Assembly: GCF_016031625.1 (NCBI RefSeq)
Contig: NZ_JACCHP010000011.1
Span: 1 to 64,000, forward strand
DNA length: 64,000 nt
Direction: 5' to 3'
DNA from: Bradyrhizobium agreste
GTDB taxonomy: Bacteria > Pseudomonadota > Alphaproteobacteria > Rhizobiales > Xanthobacteraceae
Shown here: one piece after another, positions 36,419 through 44,232 of the stretch
Numbering within the stretch: position 1 is the first letter of the stretch
How the letters are laid out: every line of letters starts with the position of its first letter
Notes under the pieces: model-generated
The model's input: only the letters and a program-made list of their open reading frames with translations
Databases searched by the model: none
What the model was told of the DNA's origin: nothing
Position numbers and translations under genes: made by a program

Positions 36419-37333
36419 TTACACCGGATCCCAGGTGAAGATGTCGGCGGAGCGGTCGAGCTTGTAGAACGAGCCCTTCAGCGCCGGCATGCCGTGTTCG
36501 GCGATCGATTGCGGCGTCCAGCCCTCGCTCCGCTGCACCGAGCGGATCGGACGGTTCTGGCTGAACAGGAAGATCTCGTTCATGCGCACGCCAAAGATCT
36601 GGCCGGTGACGTCCTTGGCGGAATCGCCGAGTAGGTAGCCGCAGAGCGGGGCGATCTTCTCAGGTCCCATCTGCTTGATCTTCTCGACGCGCGCCTTCTC
36701 GGCTTCGGTCTCGGTCGGGATAGTGCCGATCATGCGCGTCCAGGCGAACGGCGAGACGCAGTTGGAGCGGACGTTGAAGCGGCCCATGTCGAGCGCGATC
36801 GACTTCGACAGACCGACGATGCCGAGCTTGGCCGCCGCGTAGTTGGCCTGGCCGAAGTTGCCGATCAGGCCCGAGGTCGAGGTGAAGTGCACGAACGAGC
36901 CAGACTCCTGCTCGCGGAAGATGCGCGCGGCGGCGTGGCTGACGTAGAACGAGCCCATCAGATGCACCTTGATGACGGCTTCGAAGGCTTCCACGCTCAT
37001 CTTGTGAAAGATCATGTCGCGCAGGATGCCGGCATTGTTGACGACGCCGTCGAGCCGGCCGAAATGATCGGTCGCGGTCTTCACGATCTTGCTGGCGGGA
37101 ATCGCTTCCGCGACGCTTTCGAAATTGGCGACCGCCGTGCCGCCGCGCTTCTTGATCTCCTCGACCACCTCCTCGGCGGGCGCCGCGTTCGAACCGGCGC
37201 CGTCGGCGGCGCCGCCGGGATCGTTGACGACGACCTTGGCGCCCTCGGCCGCGCACAAGAGCGCAATCTCGCGCCCGATGCCGCGGCCCGCGCCGGTGAC
37301 GATGATGACCTTGTCCTGCAGTGATTTGCTCAT
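36419..37333 (-). CDS. SDR, 3-hydroxyacyl-CoA dehydrogenase (MFE-2-like) type
   Basis: A 304-residue SDR. The cofactor motif is VTGAGRGIGREIALLCAAEG, the extended VVNDPGGAADGAG loop and NNAGILRDMIFHKMS match peroxisomal multifunctional enzyme 2-type hydroxyacyl-CoA dehydrogenases, and the active site is NYAAAKLGIVGLSKSIALDM. GGAGAA precedes the ATG. It is upstream-separated from the thiolase gene by a palindromic repeat but is on the same strand, so the set SDR, thiolase and DUF35 probably works on one acyl-CoA or sterol-like side chain. Confidence 0.84.
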   Translation of the reverse strand: MSKSLQDKVIIVTGAGRGIGREIALLCAAEGAKVVVNDPGGAADGAGSNAAPAEEVVEEIKKRGGTAVANFESVAEAIPASKIVKTATDHFGRLDGVVNNAGILRDMIFHKMSVEAFEAVIKVHLMGSFYVSHAAARIFREQESGSFVHFTSTSGLIGNFGQANYAAAKLGIVGLSKSIALDMGRFNVRSNCVSPFAWTRMIGTIPTETEAEKARVEKIKQMGPEKIAPLCGYLLGDSAKDVTGQIFGVRMNEIFLFSQNRPIRSVQRSEGWTPQSIAEHGMPALKGSFYKLDRSADIFTWDPV

Positions 37334-37365
37334 GTGGGTTCTCCGCTAGCCGTTCCAATTTCCGC

Positions 37366-37473
37366 CGTCATTCCGGGGCGCGCCTCTTGGCGCGAGCCCG
37401 GAATCCATTTCTCCGCCTCGCTTGCTGCACGATGGATTCCGGGCTCGTCGCTTCGCGCCGCCCCGGAATGACA
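37366..37473. repeat. Palindromic repeat, GTCATTCCGGGGC family
   Basis: CGTCATTCCGGGGCGCG faces CGCCCCGGAATGACAG, with inner GGAATCCAT / ATGGATTCC, between the SDR and thiolase genes. Confidence 0.9.
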
Positions 37474-37477
37474 GCAA

Positions 37478-38617
37478 CTATCTCTCGTTCGTGAACACGA
37501 TCGTGCCACTCGCCGCGAACATGCCGCCGACGCCGTGGCACACCGAAATCTTCGCGTTCGGCACCTGTGCCGGCGCGATGCCGCGCATCTGGCGCACGCT
37601 CTCCTGCAGCGCGTACATGCCGTACATGCCCGAGTGCATGTAGGACAGGCCGCCGCCATTGGTGTTGAGCGGCAGCTTGCCCCCGGGGCGCGTGTTGCCG
37701 TCCGCGATGAATTGGCCGGTCGCCTCATAGGGCATGAAGCCGAGATCGCCGAGGCCGAACAGCGGCAGATGCGCGAACGCGTCGTAGATCATGAGATGGT
37801 CGACGTCCCCGTGGGCGATGCCGGCTTCCTTGAAGGCCAGCGGCCCGGCGGTCTTGAACGCACGCGAGGAGTTGAACGTCTCCATCTGGCTGACCATCGG
37901 CGTCTCGACGCTCTCGCCGGTGCCCATGATGTAGACCGGCTTGTTCGGAAAATCCCTGGCGCGGTCGGCCGAGGTCAGGATCAGCGCGCCGCCGCCGTCG
38001 GTGACGAGGCAGCACTGCAAAAGGCGGAACGGATAGGCGATCATGCGCGAGTTGAGCACGTCGGCCACCGTGATCGGGTCCTTCATCATCGCCCGCGGAT
38101 TCTTCGCCGCCCATTCCCGCTGCACCACTGCGACCGAAGCCAGCTGCTCGTGCGTGATGCCGTAGGTCTTCATGAAGCGCAGCACGGGAATCGGGAACAT
38201 GCTGGGCGGGCCGTAGACGCCGAAAGGCGCCTCGAATTGGCCGTTGAGGCTGTCGGCCGGCGTCGAGCGCGGCAATTTGCCGATCATCGACTTGCCGCTC
38301 TCGGCGTGGGTGATCAGCACGGTCTTGCACAAGCCCGCCTCGATCGCCGCCGCGGCGTGGCGGACATGGAGCATGAACGAGCAGCCGCCGACCGAGGTGC
38401 CGTCCACCCAGGTCGGCTTGATGCCGAGATAGTGGCAGACCTGCTGCGGCGTTTCGACCGCGGTGGCAAAGCCGTCGATGTCGGACAGCTTCAGCCCGGC
38501 GTCGGCGATGGCGTTGAGCGCCGCATCCGCATGCAGCTGGAGCTGCGAGGCATTGGGGATGACACCGAGCTCGGTGGTCTCGGCCGCGCCGACGACGGCA
38601 ACCTGGTTCTTGCGCAT
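37478..38617 (-). CDS. Thiolase family protein, SCP2-thiolase/lipid-transfer type
   Basis: A 379-residue thiolase-fold protein with VAVVGAAETTELG at the start, SVGGCSFMLHVRHAAAAIEA at the nucleophile region, FMKTYGITHEQLASVAVVQR, DGGGALILTS, and the C-terminal VCHGVGGMFAASGTIVF. These lipid-transfer-type thiolases or aldolases usually need a DUF35 partner, whose gene lies 4 bp upstream on the same strand. In steroid degradation such pairs perform retro-aldol or thiolytic side-chain cleavage; the substrate here is unknown. GGGG lies before the ATG. Confidence 0.85.
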   Translation of the reverse strand: MRKNQVAVVGAAETTELGVIPNASQLQLHADAALNAIADAGLKLSDIDGFATAVETPQQVCHYLGIKPTWVDGTSVGGCSFMLHVRHAAAAIEAGLCKTVLITHAESGKSMIGKLPRSTPADSLNGQFEAPFGVYGPPSMFPIPVLRFMKTYGITHEQLASVAVVQREWAAKNPRAMMKDPITVADVLNSRMIAYPFRLLQCCLVTDGGGALILTSADRARDFPNKPVYIMGTGESVETPMVSQMETFNSSRAFKTAGPLAFKEAGIAHGDVDHLMIYDAFAHLPLFGLGDLGFMPYEATGQFIADGNTRPGGKLPLNTNGGGLSYMHSGMYGMYALQESVRQMRGIAPAQVPNAKISVCHGVGGMFAASGTIVFTNER

Positions 38618-38621
38618 GGCC

Positions 38622-39035
38622 TTACCCCTTCGCCGGACGGAATACGGGGAGGGTGATCTTGTCGTCGAGCTCCTGGAACGCGACCTCGAGCTTCATGTCG
38701 AGCTCGAGTGCCTCGGGGGTCTGCGGGCAGTCGATAATGTTGCTCATCATCCGCGGGCCTTCGTCGAGCTCGACCACCGCGATGGCGTAAGGCGGCGTGA
38801 AACCCGGCGCAGCAGGACGATGGTTGATCACGTAGCTGTAGAGGAAGCCCTTGCCGCTCGCCTTGAAGATGCTGACCTTGCGCGAGGCGCAGGACGGGCA
38901 GAACGGGCGCGGCGGGAAGTAGACATGCGCGCAGGCGTCGCAGCGCTGCAGGCGCAATTCGCCGGCCTTGGTGCCATCCCAGAAATGCTGGGTCTCCGGC
39001 GTCGGTTTCGGTCGCGCGCGCTGCGGTTCGGCCAT
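38622..39035 (-). CDS. DUF35 zinc-ribbon OB-fold protein, thiolase partner
   Basis: A 137-residue protein. The zinc ribbon RCDACAHVYFPPRPFCPSCA (two CxxC pairs, about residues 33-52) is followed by an OB-fold with ASGKGFLYSYVINHRPAAPG and PYAIAVVELDEGPRM. It is the standard partner of SCP2-type thiolases and may stabilise the acyl-CoA site. Start ATG 39035 is preceded by GGAGGAG. It ends 4 bp before the thiolase start, so the two are translated together. Confidence 0.9.
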   Translation of the reverse strand: MAEPQRARPKPTPETQHFWDGTKAGELRLQRCDACAHVYFPPRPFCPSCASRKVSIFKASGKGFLYSYVINHRPAAPGFTPPYAIAVVELDEGPRMMSNIIDCPQTPEALELDMKLEVAFQELDDKITLPVFRPAKG

Positions 39036-39212
39036 CTTGGCGGCTCCTCCCAAGCGACAGGCCTCGCGCCCGCCGGTTTCGAACTTGATGCGACAATCGA
39101 CCATGGCGCGTCAACGGTCCAGCAATGCGCATGCATGCCATCATGCGCACAATGCTTGTGTCGCGCTCTGCCAGCGCTATAGATTGCGCGCGAAATATTC
39201 CGTGAGACAGAC

Positions 39213-40562
39213 ATGCCCGATTTTCCGACACTGGCGCAGCTCGCCGAAGACCTCGAAAGCGGCCGCACCACCTCCCGCAAGTTGGTCGAGGCCTGCCTCG
39301 CCAGGATCGCCGATCCCGCCGGCGAGGGGCAGCGCGCCTTCATCCATGTCGACAAGGATGCCGCGCTGACGACCGCCGACGCTATGGATGCCCTGCGCAA
39401 GGTCAAGGCGGCGCCGTCGCCCTACGCCGGGATTCCCATTTCGATCAAGGATCTCTTCGACATCAAGGGGCAGACCACGCGCGCCGGCTCCCGTGCGCTC
39501 GACGATTCCGATCCGGCGGAGCACGATGCGGCGGCGGTCGCGCGGCTGCGCAAGGCCGGCTTCGTGCTGATCGGGCGCACGAACATGACCGAGTTCGCCT
39601 ATTCCGGCATCGGCATCAATCCGCATTACGGCACGCCGAAAGGCGCCTGGAACCGGGTCGTGGGCCATGTGCCCGGCGGCTCCTCCTCGGGCGCCGCGGT
39701 GTCCGTGCTCGACGGCATGGCGCATGGCGCGCTGGGCACCGACACCGGCGGCTCCTGCCGCATTCCGGCGGCCTATAACGGCATCGTCGGCTACAAGCCG
39801 ACGCAGCGCCGCGTCCCGCTCGACGGCGCGGTGCCGCTGTCCTTCTCGCTCGACAGCATCGGGCCGCTGGCGCGATCAGTCAGCTGCTGTGCCATACTCG
39901 ATGCCGTGCTCGCGGGCGAGCCCATCGTCGCGCTGAAGCCGCGGCCCGTGAGGGGCATGCGGCTCGCGGTGCCGACCACGATCGCGCTCGACGATCTCGA
40001 CGCGGCGGTCTCCGAGACCTTCGAACGCGCACTGAATGCGCTCGCGGATCACGGCGCCATCATCGAGCGGATCGAGACGGTGGAATTCCACGACATCGGC
40101 CCGATGAACGCCAAGGGCGGCTTTGCGGCGTCCGAGAGCTATGCCTGGCACCGCTATCTCATCACGGCCAAGGGCGACATCTACGATCCCCGCGTCTTCG
40201 TGCGCATCATGCGCGGCGAGGCGCAGAGCGCGGCCGACTACATCGACCTGCTCAACGAACGCCGCTCGCTGATCGCGCGTGTCAATGCGCGCATCGCGCC
40301 CTATGACGCCCTGGTGCTGCCGACCGCCCCCAACACACCGCCGAAGATCGCCGACCTCGCCGATGATCAGGCGTTCGCCCGCGAGAACATCCGCGCCTTG
40401 CGCAATTGCAGCCTGATCAACCTGATCGACGGTTGCGCCATCTCGCTGCCCTGCCATCGCGAGGGCGACGTTCCCGTCGGCCTGATGCTGGCGGGCGCAG
40501 GCGGCGCCGACCGCCGTATCTTCGAGCTTGCTGCCGGCATGGAGGCCGTCATTCGTGTTTGA
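39213..40562 (+). CDS. Amidase, amidase-signature family
   Basis: A 449-residue amidase-signature hydrolase. The Ser-cisSer-Lys triad is visible as Lys in PISIKDLFDIKG, the cis-Ser in PGGSSSGAAVSV and the nucleophile in GTDTGGSCRIPAAYNG. The protein resembles GatA but is not next to gatB/gatC, so it is more likely a catabolic amidase. The stop overlaps the GTG start of the DUF2848 gene by 8 bp, showing a two-gene operon. The substrate is unknown. Confidence 0.88.
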   Translation: MPDFPTLAQLAEDLESGRTTSRKLVEACLARIADPAGEGQRAFIHVDKDAALTTADAMDALRKVKAAPSPYAGIPISIKDLFDIKGQTTRAGSRALDDSDPAEHDAAAVARLRKAGFVLIGRTNMTEFAYSGIGINPHYGTPKGAWNRVVGHVPGGSSSGAAVSVLDGMAHGALGTDTGGSCRIPAAYNGIVGYKPTQRRVPLDGAVPLSFSLDSIGPLARSVSCCAILDAVLAGEPIVALKPRPVRGMRLAVPTTIALDDLDAAVSETFERALNALADHGAIIERIETVEFHDIGPMNAKGGFAASESYAWHRYLITAKGDIYDPRVFVRIMRGEAQSAADYIDLLNERRSLIARVNARIAPYDALVLPTAPNTPPKIADLADDQAFARENIRALRNCSLINLIDGCAISLPCHREGDVPVGLMLAGAGGADRRIFELAAGMEAVIRV

Positions 40563-41241
40563 TCTCACTTTCACCATCGACGCCGAGGACACCACCACGC
40601 CGCTGACGCTGGCGATCGACCAGCTGGTCATCGCCGGCTGGACCGGCCGCGACACGGTCGCGCGCGACAAGCACATCAAAGAGCTGGAGGAGATGGGCAT
40701 CGCCCGCCCGGCCTCGACGCCGATCTATTATCGCGCCTCGGCGCGGCGGCTGACCCAGGAGGACAGCATCGAATGCTGCGGCGAGGATTCCTCCGGCGAG
40801 GTCGAGTTCGTGCTGATCGGCTGGCAGGGCCGCATCTTCGTCGGCTGCGGCTCCGATCACACCGATCGCAAGGTCGAAGCCTTTAGCGTCACGGTCTCCA
40901 AGCAGATGTGCGACAAGCCGATCGCCTCGACGCTGTGGGAGCTCGAGGACGTCATCGGCCATTGGGACAGGATGATCCTGCGCTCCTACGCCACCATCAA
41001 GGGCGAGCGCGTGCTCTACCAGGAGGGCACGCTGGACGCGATGCTGCCGGTCACTGACCTCATCGCGCGCGGCTTTGACGGCGGCAAGTTCCCCGACGGC
41101 TGCGCCATGTTCGGCGGCACGTTCGCCGCCAAGGGCGGCATCCGCCCGGCGGATCGGTTCGACTTCGAGCTAGAGGATCCCGTGCTGAAGCGGACGATCA
41201 GGCATGGCTACGACGTGGTGACGTTGCCGGTGAGGGGCTGA
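40555..41241 (+). CDS. DUF2848 family protein
   Basis: A 228-residue protein matching what I remember of DUF2848: VIAGWTGRDTVARDKHIKEL near residue 25, RPASTPIYYRASA, VGCGSDHTDRKVEAFSV, SKQMCDKPIASTLWEL and GGTFAAKGGIRPADRFDFEL. The fold is thought to resemble fumarylacetoacetate-hydrolase-like proteins. GTG 40555 overlaps the amidase end, the usual partnership for this family, so it probably acts on the amidase product. The exact reaction is unknown. Confidence 0.75.
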   Translation: MFDLTFTIDAEDTTTPLTLAIDQLVIAGWTGRDTVARDKHIKELEEMGIARPASTPIYYRASARRLTQEDSIECCGEDSSGEVEFVLIGWQGRIFVGCGSDHTDRKVEAFSVTVSKQMCDKPIASTLWELEDVIGHWDRMILRSYATIKGERVLYQEGTLDAMLPVTDLIARGFDGGKFPDGCAMFGGTFAAKGGIRPADRFDFELEDPVLKRTIRHGYDVVTLPVRG

Positions 41242-41251
41242 GCTCTCTCCA

Positions 41252-41342
41252 CCGTCATTGCGAGCGAAGCGAAGCAATCCAGACTGGTTCCGCGGGGGGA
41301 TTCCTGGATTGCTTCGTCGCAAGGGCTCCTCGCAATGACGGG
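41252..41342. repeat. Palindromic repeat, CATTGCGAGCG family
   Basis: CCGTCATTGCGAGCGAAGCG faces CTCGCAATGACGG, with inner GCAATCCAG / CTGGATTGC, 10 bp after the DUF2848 stop. Confidence 0.88.
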
Positions 41343-41400
41343 GAGAGAGTCATCGGAAACCGGGTGGCTGTAGCGCTCGCGTTTTGCCACACCCACATCA

Positions 41401-41510
41401 GTCATTCCGGGGCGCGCCCACTTGGGCGCGAGCCCGGAATCCATCGTACGGCATGGTCGGTGGATGAATGGATGCCGGGCTCGCGACTTCGTCACGCCCC
41501 GGAATGACGG
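41401..41510. repeat. Palindromic repeat, GTCATTCCGGGGC family
   Basis: GTCATTCCGGGGCGCGCC faces CACGCCCCGGAATGAC. It ends 20 bp before the start of the 2OG-oxygenase gene, so its right arm lies in that gene's leader. Confidence 0.88.
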
Positions 41511-41530
41511 ACGTGGATAGGATGATCGCT

Positions 41531-42277
41531 ATGGCCACTGCCAAACGTGTTGCCGCACCAGGCTCTGAAGCCGACCTCGCCGCCCATGTCGATGCCCTCG
41601 ACTGGCCGCAGATCACCGCCGAGCTCGACGCCCAGGGCTGCGCCGTCCTGAAGAACCTGCTGACGCCCGACCAATGCCGCGCGATCGCCGCGCTCTACCC
41701 GGACGATGCGTGCTTCCGCAGCCGCATCGTCATGGGCCGCCACGGCTTTGGCCGCGGCGAGTACAAGTACTTCGCCTATCCGCTGCCCGATCTGATTGCG
41801 CAGCTGCGCCCCGCGCTCTACGCTCATCTTCAAGCCGTCGCCAATCGCTGGAACGAGGCGATGGGGATCGACATCCGCTATCCCGCAACACACGCGGCGT
41901 TCCTGAAACGCTGCCGCGACGCCGGACAGGCGCGGCCGACGCCGCTGCTGCTGCAATACGAGGCCGGCGACTACAATTGCCTGCATCAGGACCTCTATGG
42001 CGAGCATGTGTTCCCGCTCCAGGTCGCGATCCTGCTCTCCGAGGCCGGGCGCGATTTCACCGGCGGCGAGTTCGTGCTGACCGAGCAGCGCCCGCGCATG
42101 CAGTCCCGCGCCGAGGTGGTGCCGCTGACGCAGGGCGATGCGGTCGCCTTCGCTGTGCATCACCGCCCGGTGCAGGGGACACGCGGCACCTACCGCGTTA
42201 ATCTTCGCCACGGCGTCAGCCGGATCAGGTCCGGCCAGCGCCATACGCTCGGTGTGATCTTCCACGATGCCAAATGA
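41531..42277 (+). CDS. 2OG-Fe(II) oxygenase (Oxygenase-NA type)
   Basis: A 248-residue double-stranded beta-helix dioxygenase. The Fe(II) ligands are in LHQDLYGEHVFPLQVAILL (HxD) and the distal His in YRVNLRHGVSRIRSG; GGEFVLTEQRPRMQSRAEVV and GQRHTLGVIFHDA are typical of a bacterial family found near alkylation-repair genes. ATG 41531 has GGATAGGA at good spacing; an ATG at 41522 overlaps that signal. It is followed 3 bp later by alkB, pointing to a joint role in nucleic-acid or protein repair. The substrate is unknown. Confidence 0.8.
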   Translation: MATAKRVAAPGSEADLAAHVDALDWPQITAELDAQGCAVLKNLLTPDQCRAIAALYPDDACFRSRIVMGRHGFGRGEYKYFAYPLPDLIAQLRPALYAHLQAVANRWNEAMGIDIRYPATHAAFLKRCRDAGQARPTPLLLQYEAGDYNCLHQDLYGEHVFPLQVAILLSEAGRDFTGGEFVLTEQRPRMQSRAEVVPLTQGDAVAFAVHHRPVQGTRGTYRVNLRHGVSRIRSGQRHTLGVIFHDAK

Positions 42278-42280
42278 GCA

Positions 42281-42940
42281 TTGCGATTGACGGGTGATCT
42301 GTTCGACAGCCTCGCCGAGGCGCAGCCGCCGCGCGAGGAGATCGCCGACGGGGCCGTGCTGCTGCGCGGCTTCGTCAAGCCGATCGAGAGCGGGCTGATC
42401 GACGCGGTGCGCGCCATCGTGGCGCAGTCGCCGTTCCGGCGGATGACGACGCCGGGCGGCCATCTGATGTCGGTGGCGATGACCAATTGCGGCGAGCGCG
42501 GCTGGATCACCGATCACACCGGCTATCGCTACGACGCAATCGATCCGCGCACCGGCGCGCCATGGCCGGCGATGCCGCCGCTGTTCGCCGATCTCGCGCG
42601 CCGCGCCGCGGAGCAGGGCGGCTTTGAACGCTTTGCCCCCGATGCCTGCCTCGTCAACCGCTACGAGCCGGGCACGCGGCTGTCGCTGCATCAGGACAAG
42701 GACGAGCTGGACTATTCCGCGCCGATCGTCTCGGTCTCGCTCGGCCTGCCCGCGACTTTCCTGTTCGGCGGCCTCGCGCGCGCCGACAAGCCGCGGCGCT
42801 TCCGGCTCGTCCACGGCGACGTGGTGGTCTGGGGCGGGGCCAGCAGGCTCGCCTATCACGGTGTCGCGCCGCTCGCGGATGGCGAGCATCCGCTGCTGGG
42901 GCGGAAGCGGATCAATCTGACCTTCCGCAGGACGCGCTGA
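42281..42940 (+). CDS. alkB: DNA oxidative demethylase AlkB
   Basis: A 219-residue 2OG-Fe(II) dioxygenase very close to E. coli AlkB: QSPFRRMTTPGGHLMSVAMT, then WITDHTGYRYDAIDPRTG, PDACLVNRYEPG, LSLHQDKDELD with Fe ligands H137 and D139, VHGDVVVWGGASRLAYHG with H193, and the 2OG-binding RINLTFRRTR. It repairs 1-methyladenine and 3-methylcytosine by oxidative demethylation. TTG 42281 is the apparent start with a weak ribosome binding site, fitting coupling to the upstream oxygenase. No ada gene is adjacent. Confidence 0.93.
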   Translation: MRLTGDLFDSLAEAQPPREEIADGAVLLRGFVKPIESGLIDAVRAIVAQSPFRRMTTPGGHLMSVAMTNCGERGWITDHTGYRYDAIDPRTGAPWPAMPPLFADLARRAAEQGGFERFAPDACLVNRYEPGTRLSLHQDKDELDYSAPIVSVSLGLPATFLFGGLARADKPRRFRLVHGDVVVWGGASRLAYHGVAPLADGEHPLLGRKRINLTFRRTR

Positions 42941-42993
42941 CGCGTTTCCTCGCAGCCCTGCCTCGTCTAAGCTCGGGGCGGGGAGGCTGCGAC

Positions 42994-44232
42994 ATGACCA
43001 CACAGAACTCGGCCGGCACCGGCATGGCGAACCGCACGGGTCTTTATCTCGCGGCGCTGCAATTGGTGTTCACGCTGGGCTGGACGACCTATGTCGTCTA
43101 CCTGCCAAAGCTGGCCGCCGAGGTCGGCATCGCGCCGTCCGCCGTGATCCTCATCCTGATGCTGGATCAGGCGATCTTCACCATTGCCGACACCGCGATG
43201 GGTATCGCCGCCGACAAGCTCGCGCCTTATGTCGGCAGGCTCGGCCTGTTCGTCGGGCTCGTCACCGCGATCTCCTGCGGAGCCTTCGTCGCGCTTCCCT
43301 TCGTTGCCGGCGCCGGTGCGGCGGCGCAGGGCTGGTTCATCGCGCTGATCGTGATCTGGTCGATCACGTCCTCCGCGCTGCGGGCGCCGCCGCTGACCTT
43401 GCTCGGCAAATACCGCGCCGAGCCGCAGGTGCCGTTCCTCGCGGCGCTGACCATGCTCGGCTACGGCGTCGCCGGCGCGGTCTCGCCCTATCTCGGCGTG
43501 GTGCTGCGCGAGCACGATGCGCGGTTGCCGTTCGTGATCTCCAGCGCGGTGCTGCTCCTGACCGCGCTCGGCCTGTCGCGGATCGAGCATGACGTGGTGC
43601 GCGACACCGTGCCGCCCACACCCGCCGAAGCGGCAAAGCCGCTCGGTCTCGTGCCGATCGGCTTCATCGTCGCGATGGTCGCGCTCGCCCTCGGCTACCA
43701 GCTGCACTTTGCCATGAACAGCGCCCCGTTCTATTTGCGCTTTGCTGCTCCTACCGACCTGCAATGGCTGATGCCGGTATTCTGGATCGGCTTCAACATC
43801 GCGATGTTTCCGGCAAGCCTCGTCGTCAAGCATCGTGGCGGCCTCGTCGTGATGGGTGCCGCGGGCCTGTTCGGTGCGGTGGCGATTGCGGCGGCCGAAT
43901 TCGCCGGCAATCTCGACACGCTGATCGCCGCGCAATTTCTCGCCGGAGCCGCGTGGGGCTGCATGCTGATGAGCGCGGTCTCGGCTGCGCTCGCGATCGG
44001 CTCGACCGGCGCCGAAGGCAAGGTCACGGGCCTCATCTTCTCCGCGCTCGCCCTCGGCACCTTCGCGCGGATGGCGGCGGTTGCCGGCGGCCTGCAGAAG
44101 ATGCCGGAATACGCGCCGCTGCTGCATTGGGCGCCGGTCGCCTGCTGGTCGGTCGCAGGCGCCGGTCTGCTGGCGATTGCAGCCGCGCGGCTGCAGGGAA
44201 GGTCCAGCCTCAAGGCTTCGGCGGGTGAATGA
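42994..44232 (+). CDS. MFS transporter
   Basis: A 412-residue polytopic membrane protein with about 12 hydrophobic segments, beginning LYLAALQLVFTLGWTTYVVY. The cytoplasmic loop after the second segment (ADTAMGIAADKLAPYVGRLG) is a variant of the MFS signature loop. Long helices such as FIVAMVALALGYQLHFAMNS follow the central loop. GGGGAGG precedes the ATG. Its 3' end overlaps the convergent TPP-enzyme gene by 23 bp. The substrate is unknown; proximity to the hpa cluster hints at an aromatic or organic acid, but the strand is opposite. Confidence 0.82.
   Translation: MTTQNSAGTGMANRTGLYLAALQLVFTLGWTTYVVYLPKLAAEVGIAPSAVILILMLDQAIFTIADTAMGIAADKLAPYVGRLGLFVGLVTAISCGAFVALPFVAGAGAAAQGWFIALIVIWSITSSALRAPPLTLLGKYRAEPQVPFLAALTMLGYGVAGAVSPYLGVVLREHDARLPFVISSAVLLLTALGLSRIEHDVVRDTVPPTPAEAAKPLGLVPIGFIVAMVALALGYQLHFAMNSAPFYLRFAAPTDLQWLMPVFWIGFNIAMFPASLVVKHRGGLVVMGAAGLFGAVAIAAAEFAGNLDTLIAAQFLAGAAWGCMLMSAVSAALAIGSTGAEGKVTGLIFSALALGTFARMAAVAGGLQKMPEYAPLLHWAPVACWSVAGAGLLAIAAARLQGRSSLKASAGE

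Noticed and set aside
39213..40562. GatA subunit of the tRNA amidotransferase
   Set aside because: The amidase triad is shared, but there is no gatB/gatC, and the gene is in an operon with DUF2848.
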